The notes beneath the pieces were generated by a model. The model had not been told where the DNA came from, made no database searches, and was given only the letters and a program-made list of their open reading frames with translations. 10,096 bases of DNA from Candidatus Heimdallarchaeota archaeon. GTDB lineage: Archaea; Asgardarchaeota; Heimdallarchaeia; Heimdallarchaeales; Heimdallarchaeaceae. The first letter of the stretch is position 1, and each line of letters opens with the position of its first letter. The translations under genes were made by a program, and so were the position numbers. The stretch is from assembly GCA_023139025.1 (NCBI GenBank), contig JAGLOH010000049.1, forward strand, positions 1 to 10,096, given 5' to 3'. Positions 6,611-10,096 of this stretch are shown here, one piece after another.

Positions 6611-6808
6611 TTTTCCAGTAGTATATATTCTTCTGATTAACTTTAAAGCGTTGAAACCTTTAAATTTATGCTTTTTACATTTTAATAATTGGAATTAAAA
6701 ACTCTAGAATTGAACCTCGAGCTTTTATAGTAATTTAAGTATATTAGAATGAAATACAGTAAGTGAAAAGAGCTTGGCGATTAGCTTTGCTTGTGAACTT
6801 ACAAATGG
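6611..6808. other. Divergent intergenic region, nothing further identified
   Basis: Between the two opposed promoters lie about 200 A/T-rich bases. I see no tRNA, no open frame with a ribosome site, no repeat array and no convincing riboswitch-like structure. Extra TATA-like strings (around 6621-6627 and 6660-6668) occur but are expected at this base composition. Confidence 0.5.
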
Positions 6809-6817
6809 TTTAAATAA
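6809..6817 (+). promoter_or_regulatory. Probable TATA box of the actin-like gene
   Basis: TTTAAATAA is centred about 38 bases before the ATG at 6851, placing the transcription start near 6839 and leaving a leader of about 12 bases that holds the ribosome site GGTGA at 6841-6845. The box is less perfect than that of the GTPase gene. Confidence 0.45.
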
Positions 6818-6840
6818 TGAAATCATGAGATAAAAACTGT

Positions 6841-6845
6841 GGTGA
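6841..6845 (+). promoter_or_regulatory. Ribosome site GGTGA that sets the actin-like gene start
   Basis: GGTGA sits five bases before ATG 6851. The in-frame GTG codons at 6839 and 6842 overlap this site and are therefore unlikely starts. Confidence 0.6.
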
Positions 6846-6850
6846 AAAAT

Positions 6851-7900
6851 ATGCCTATCGCACCCATGACAAATGCTGTTGGAATTGATTTAGGAACAAG
6901 CACTATAAAACTTACTTCAGGAGACAAGAATTATAGGATTCCTTCTGTTATAGGATCACCTAATCCTGGTTGGCAAGGTATGTCTTCTGATAAAAGTTGG
7001 CTAAACAATCTTATCATAGAAGATGCAAAAGGACAAGAAGTTTACATAGGTGAACTAGCCAGGCTGCAAAGTGAGATTAGAAAACCTTTAGCTTCAGAAG
7101 GAAAGATGAAATCAATTCAAAATAGTCTTCTGGCTTTGAAAGCTATTTTGAGTCTTATTATGAAATCCAGTTATGAACAATTTGTAGTTGCTACAGGTGT
7201 TCCCATTGCAACTGGTGTTAATGAGAGTAAGGAACTAAGTAGAGGTCTCAAAGGAACTCACGAAATTAAGGTTCGAAATGATGCTACTGGTGAATCAAAG
7301 CAGATGAAAATTTTAATTGAGCAAGTATTCATTGCACCAGAACCTTACGGAACTTACTGGCACACATTAAAAACAAGCGGTGTTCAAACTGCAGTAGATT
7401 CAATAATTGTAGATGTTGGTCATGGAACTACTGACATTCTATGTATGTATAAAGGTAACATGATGAGAGCTGCATCAGGTTCTTTAGAAGAAGCTGTTGA
7501 CAGTTTAACAAGCGCTCTATCTAGAGCAATTCAAGAAAAAGCAGGAAAAATCATACGACCATTTGACTTAATGACAGCTATAGAACAAGGTAAGAAAAAT
7601 ATTCTAGTTGGCGGAAAAGCTCTAGATATTAGCTCAGCAATGGATCAAGCAGTTACTTCTATTGCAGACGTGATTGTTGATGAAAGCAATCGACTGCTCA
7701 ACAATCTTCCACCTGATGCGTGGATTGAGAAAGTTATTGTTTGTGGTGGAGGAGCATATATCTTTGGTGATTACCTAAAACAAGCCTTCTTTGAAGCTAA
7801 CATAGTTAAGAACACCAATGAAGTATTGCAACCAAACGATGCAGTGATGTCAAATGCTTTAGGTTTTGAGCAAATCGCTCTAACAAAATTAAAGAAATAA
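6851..7900 (+). CDS. Actin-like ATPase of the ParM/Ta0583 (ALP) type
   Basis: From ATG 6851 the protein has 349 residues, about the size of ParM and of Thermoplasma Ta0583 and shorter than eukaryotic actin. The actin/Hsp70-fold nucleotide motifs are in order: phosphate-1 GIDLGTSTIKL at 11-21, phosphate-2 IIVDVGHGTTDI at 185-196 (Asp188 and Thr193/Thr194 typical), and the adenosine motif VIVCGGGAYIFG at 295-306. Known members polymerise in an ATP-dependent way and act in plasmid or chromosome segregation or in cell shape. It has no sequence signatures of eukaryotic-type actin such as those of lokiactins. No partner resembling a ParR adaptor or centromere repeats is seen nearby, so a plasmid segregation cassette is not supported. 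It is divergent from the unknown basic protein gene and convergent with the lipid genes. Confidence 0.9.
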   Translation: MPIAPMTNAVGIDLGTSTIKLTSGDKNYRIPSVIGSPNPGWQGMSSDKSWLNNLIIEDAKGQEVYIGELARLQSEIRKPLASEGKMKSIQNSLLALKAILSLIMKSSYEQFVVATGVPIATGVNESKELSRGLKGTHEIKVRNDATGESKQMKILIEQVFIAPEPYGTYWHTLKTSGVQTAVDSIIVDVGHGTTDILCMYKGNMMRAASGSLEEAVDSLTSALSRAIQEKAGKIIRPFDLMTAIEQGKKNILVGGKALDISSAMDQAVTSIADVIVDESNRLLNNLPPDAWIEKVIVCGGGAYIFGDYLKQAFFEANIVKNTNEVLQPNDAVMSNALGFEQIALTKLKK

Positions 7901-7921
7901 TAAGCATCAAGCTTATTTTTT
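7899..7921. terminator. Bidirectional hairpin terminator with both stop codons in or at the stem
   Basis: AATAAGC (7899-7905) pairs with GCTTATT (7911-7917) around a 5-base loop. On + it is followed by a run of T up to 7921; on - by a T-rich stretch. The TAA of the actin-like gene (7898-7900) overlaps one arm and the TAA of the phosphatidyltransferase gene (7915-7913) lies in the other. Confidence 0.6.
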
Positions 7922-8692
7922 ACTTTTCATTTCTTCCGTATCTACTTTAGGTCCTAATTCTAATTTTTCATCAAGTTTCATAGCATAACCTGGACCCACA
8001 ATGAGATAAATTATCATTAGAACTGCAATTCCATATGCAGAATAAACCATCCAATTGAAAGGAAGTACAGCAAAAAGAACAACAAAAATTGTAGTAGATA
8101 TTATCCAAAACATTTCAAATTTTGTAGGTACTCCCTTAAAGGAAGGAAATGGAATTTTTGATAACATGAATCCTGAAATTATTACTGTTGATAACATAAT
8201 TACCCAATGCTCTACATCTGGAAAGATAACTAAACAAGCAACAACCATCCCTGCAAATGGACTAGGCAATCCATTAAAATAAGGTGTATAAAGAGGATCA
8301 CGTTTAACGAAGCGGTAAAGTCTAAACCAAACTGCGCCTAGATAAACTAATCCAGTAAAAATACCTGCAACAATATTCCAAGAAGCAACTGTATAACCTA
8401 AGTATATTGCGGGAAAGATACCAAAAGCAAAAGAATCCACAATTGTATCAATATCAACCGCCAATTTCTTACTGTCGCTTATTCTTGCTAATTTTCCATC
8501 TGCAAAATCAAAAATAGAACATAATGCTATTATTTTAGCAAACCAAAAGTTGAAATCTGTTGGATTAATAAAAGTGAAAACAATTCCAATAATTGCTAGA
8601 ATCAGGCTTGAAAAAGTAAGGAAATTTGCCAAAATCCAAGCTGTCTTTTTTATCCAGTTTTTTTGTAAAAATGTTACATCTTTCCATTCCAT
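7913..8692 (-). CDS. pssA: CDP-alcohol phosphatidyltransferase, probable archaetidylserine synthase
   Basis: This integral membrane enzyme of 259 residues is predicted to transfer the phosphatidyl-type group from a CDP-activated archaeal lipid to L-serine. The family motif D-x2-D-G-x2-A-R-...-D-x3-D is present: Asp62, Asp65-Gly66, Ala69-Arg70, Asp82 and Asp86, the aspartates binding metal and substrate. The usual Gly between them is Ala78 here. SFAFG directly after Asp86 and the size match PssA-type synthases. About six hydrophobic helices are visible, with a charged C-terminal tail. Serine as substrate is inferred chiefly from the neighbour: the decarboxylase gene lies just upstream and its stop TAA abuts this ATG, with GTGAT in its last codons serving as ribosome site. 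Other CDP-alcohol transferases (inositol, glycerol) are less likely but not excluded. Confidence 0.85.
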   Translation of the reverse strand: MEWKDVTFLQKNWIKKTAWILANFLTFSSLILAIIGIVFTFINPTDFNFWFAKIIALCSIFDFADGKLARISDSKKLAVDIDTIVDSFAFGIFPAIYLGYTVASWNIVAGIFTGLVYLGAVWFRLYRFVKRDPLYTPYFNGLPSPFAGMVVACLVIFPDVEHWVIMLSTVIISGFMLSKIPFPSFKGVPTKFEMFWIISTTIFVVLFAVLPFNWMVYSAYGIAVLMIIYLIVGPGYAMKLDEKLELGPKVDTEEMKSKK

Positions 8693-9343
8693 TTAATCAC
8701 ATTCAGCTAACACTGTCTTCCCAGCTCTTACTACCTCAGATATACCTATCTTAAATTTAAACTTTTTATCACTTTTGATTTCTAAACTTGTTAGTGATCC
8801 AAACCTGATGGTTCCTATTACTTCCCCTTGTTTTACGATATCTCCGCTCTTAACATAAGCAACTGTTCTTCTTGCAAAGATACCCGAAACCTGAGTTACA
8901 ATTGCACTAATGTTTCCTACTTCATCAATAATTTCAATCTTATTCCTCTGGTTTTTCATTGCATAATTTGGAAAATATGCCGGCCAATGAGACCCCTTTT
9001 TGAATGCTGTTTTCGTTACTTTTCCTTTAATTGGACTTCTTGTCATGTGAACATCAAATGGTGACATTCTAATTAAACAGTAGATTATTCCTTCTTTCTC
9101 TTCAACTTCCATTATTCTTCCATCAGCTGGAGCTAGAATTTTATTGATGTCTATACTAACGGATCTTTCAGGATTTCTAAAAGTCCAAATCAAGAAAGAG
9201 CTTGTTATTACAATTAAACCAAGTATTATAAAATGCCAAAAGAAGCTAGTTAAATACCATATTACAAATGATAAAACGAAACATAGAGCTGAAAAAGCGA
9301 GTAAAAACAAAACAATGAACTTTGTTCCTTTTGCTATAGCCAT
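8693..9343 (-). CDS. Phosphatidylserine decarboxylase-like protein, probable archaetidylserine decarboxylase
   Basis: This 216-residue protein belongs to the short Psd group and should convert archaetidylserine to archaetidylethanolamine at the membrane. Two hydrophobic helices at about 8-30 and 34-53 anchor it. FRNPER (55-60), LAPADG (70-75), SPFDVHMTRSPIKGKV (94-109), a weak NERN-like NQRN (131-134), SGIFARR (153-159) and RFGS (180-183) follow the family order. Asp74, His99 and Ser183 would be the self-cleavage triad: the chain should cut itself between Gly182 and Ser183, and Ser183 would become the pyruvoyl group. ATG 9343 is chosen because GAGGAT stands four bases before it; the TTG at 9355 overlaps that site. 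The phosphatidyltransferase gene follows without a gap, so one transcript encodes both steps. Confidence 0.9.
   Translation of the reverse strand: MAIAKGTKFIVLFLLAFSALCFVLSFVIWYLTSFFWHFIILGLIVITSSFLIWTFRNPERSVSIDINKILAPADGRIMEVEEKEGIIYCLIRMSPFDVHMTRSPIKGKVTKTAFKKGSHWPAYFPNYAMKNQRNKIEIIDEVGNISAIVTQVSGIFARRTVAYVKSGDIVKQGEVIGTIRFGSLTSLEIKSDKKFKFKIGISEVVRAGKTVLAECD
8696..8700 (-). promoter_or_regulatory. Ribosome site GTGAT inside the decarboxylase's last codons
   Basis: On the minus strand GTGAT spans the final Cys-Asp codons, followed by the TAA stop and at once by the ATG of the phosphatidyltransferase. Same layout as at 1939-1950. Confidence 0.55.
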
Positions 9344-9347
9344 TTGA

Positions 9348-9353
9348 ATCCTC
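9348..9353 (-). promoter_or_regulatory. Ribosome site GAGGAT of the decarboxylase gene
   Basis: GAGGAT lies four bases before the ATG at 9343 on the minus strand and decides the start. A weak TATA-like CATTTTTAAC at 9420-9411 would place transcription start near 9389; the promoter itself is uncertain. Confidence 0.55.
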
Positions 9354-9429
9354 AAACTTCCCTTGTGTAATTAATCTCGTGAGAATCTCAAAAGAACTAA
9401 AGAAAACAGTGTTAAAAATGTTTGCCAAA

Positions 9430-9450
9430 GGAAGAAAAAGAGGGAAAAAA
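9430..9450 (-). terminator. Poly-pyrimidine terminator after the surface protein gene
   Basis: Directly after the TAG stop the minus strand carries runs of six and five T split by CCCTC, a strong archaeal U-tract. The 14-base palindrome AAAAACTAGTTTTT (9446-9459) overlaps the stop codon and could help, but its loop would be too tight for a good hairpin. Confidence 0.5.
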
Positions 9451-10096
9451 CTAGTTTTTCCTTTTTCTTAAGAGAGTAGTTAGAGCGGCTATAGATAACA
9501 ACCCTAATATTACATAAAATGTGTTCACTGGGCTTCCTTTTGGCTTCTTTGTTGGAATAATATATGTGGCTTCAATTATATTACCCGCTGCATCTCTTGC
9601 ATAGACATACAATGTGTTATCTCCTTCAATTAGAGAAGAAACTAATACAACAAAGGTTCTCACTTTTCCGGTTCCAGAAATACTGATACTTCCACCATTA
9701 AGTTCTACAGACGTTGAAATGATGTCTGTTGTCGTATCTTGAATCTTGAAATCCAATCTAGCAGTTTCTGGGACTGTATAATTTGCCCAAGTTCCACTAG
9801 TAATAACTGGTGGGCTTGAATCAAATAGAAACTCACCTATCCATTTATCATCAGCAGATTCAAGAATAAATGTGTAGATACCTTCGTCTGTATAATCAAG
9901 TCTATAGCTATATAGTCCACCACCATCATCAGTTAACGATACATATTGGAATGAAGTTCCAGTTGGATCAACAAGTCTAACACTGGCATCAATATTTGCA
10001 AGTGGATCAAGTGAGAATATGTTAAAATCTACACCTGTTTCATCTACAAGATAATCTGCTGTGATTTTTTCTCTAGCAGTTAACCAGTTGAACAAG
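9451..10096 (-). CDS. Ig-like cell-surface protein with C-terminal membrane anchor, C-terminal part
   Basis: Only the last ~214 residues are visible; the frame runs off the window edge and the TTG at 10095 is probably an internal Leu. Residues about 20-92 form a beta-rich domain (from VDFNIFSLDP to FLFDSSPP) and 95-180 a second one ending LYVYARDAAGNI, a strand pattern common in Ig-like domains of secreted proteins. A Lys/Pro linker (TKKPKGSP) leads to a hydrophobic helix at about 192-209 and the tail RKRKN, a stop-transfer signal that leaves the bulk outside. This is the same end design as in the metalloprotease at 2841-5039. Its function lies in the missing N-terminal part, which could hold an enzyme, an adhesin or more repeats. 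The gene is upstream of the decarboxylase in the same direction, separated by a terminator. Confidence 0.78.
   Translation of the reverse strand, partial: LFNWLTAREKITADYLVDETGVDFNIFSLDPLANIDASVRLVDPTGTSFQYVSLTDDGGGLYSYRLDYTDEGIYTFILESADDKWIGEFLFDSSPPVITSGTWANYTVPETARLDFKIQDTTTDIISTSVELNGGSISISGTGKVRTFVVLVSSLIEGDNTLYVYARDAAGNIIEATYIIPTKKPKGSPVNTFYVILGLLSIAALTTLLRKRKN

Noticed and set aside
6563..6850. RNA gene or riboswitch in the divergent region
   Set aside because: No cloverleaf, no G+C-rich stable fold and no conserved aptamer-like sequence could be found by eye.
6851..7900. Eukaryote-like (lokiactin type) actin
   Set aside because: Length and motif wording fit ParM/Ta0583-type proteins, and the typical eukaryotic actin motifs are not seen.
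8055..8282. 75-codon open frame on + inside the phosphatidyltransferase gene
   Set aside because: It is opposite a well-conserved membrane enzyme, has no ribosome site and no recognisable composition; a shadow frame.
8828..9347. Two + strand frames (8828-9064, 9144-9347) within the decarboxylase gene
   Set aside because: Antisense to a gene with clear catalytic motifs; one is Cys-rich nonsense and neither has a start signal.
9246..9428. 60-codon minus-strand frame overlapping the decarboxylase start
   Set aside because: It overlaps in another frame, lacks a ribosome site and is Phe/Asn-rich as expected of T-rich DNA.
9446..9459. Perfect palindrome AAAAACTAGTTTTT as a regulatory operator
   Set aside because: It covers a stop codon at a gene end, arises from Lys codons facing a poly-pyrimidine terminator, and is low in complexity.
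1..10096. CRISPR array, insertion sequence or prophage remains
   Set aside because: No spaced direct repeats, no transposase or integrase motifs and no terminal inverted repeats were seen.

Overview
The window is AT-rich DNA (by eye about one third G+C) from an archaeon. Archaeal marks are TATA-like boxes about 26-30 nt before starts, ribosome sites of GGTGAT/GAGGT type (complementary to the AUCACCUCC end of 16S rRNA), one probably leaderless gene, T-rich terminators, and a serine-phospholipid synthase/decarboxylase pair. An MglA/Ras-like GTPase near a ParM/Ta0583-like actin, plus several membrane-anchored surface proteins, would fit an Asgard (for example Heimdall-type) archaeon. That assignment is inference; no taxonomic marker such as rRNA or a ribosomal protein is present.

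Layout. (1) Bases 2-5039, all on +: the end of an FtsX/MacB-type ABC permease, its ATPase with an unusual C-terminal AbrB-like tail, two small unknown membrane proteins whose genes nearly touch, and a secreted, membrane-anchored HExxH metalloprotease. Spacing suggests one or two transcription units acting at the cell envelope. (2) Bases 5094-5883, +: a stand-alone MglA-like GTPase with a TATA box placed for leaderless transcription. (3) Bases 5990-6562, -: an unrecognised basic soluble protein of about 187 residues, whose promoter carries a 7-bp inverted repeat over the predicted transcription start. (4) Bases 6851-7900, +: an actin-like ATPase, divergent from gene 3 and convergent with the lipid genes through a shared hairpin that holds both stop codons. 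(5) Bases 7913-9343, -: a decarboxylase (psd/asd type) followed directly by a CDP-alcohol phosphatidyltransferase (pssA type). Together they predict synthesis of archaetidylserine and its decarboxylation to archaetidylethanolamine. (6) Bases 9451-10096, -: the C-terminal part of an Ig-like surface protein with a membrane anchor, cut by the window edge.

No rRNA, tRNA, CRISPR array, insertion sequence or integration site was seen. The longest non-coding stretch is the divergent region of just under 300 bases between genes 3 and 4. The most interesting points are the AbrB-like tail on the ATPase, the unknown envelope module around the protease, the unknown possibly self-regulating protein between GTPase and actin, and the repeated design in which the ribosome site is written into the last codons of the upstream gene.
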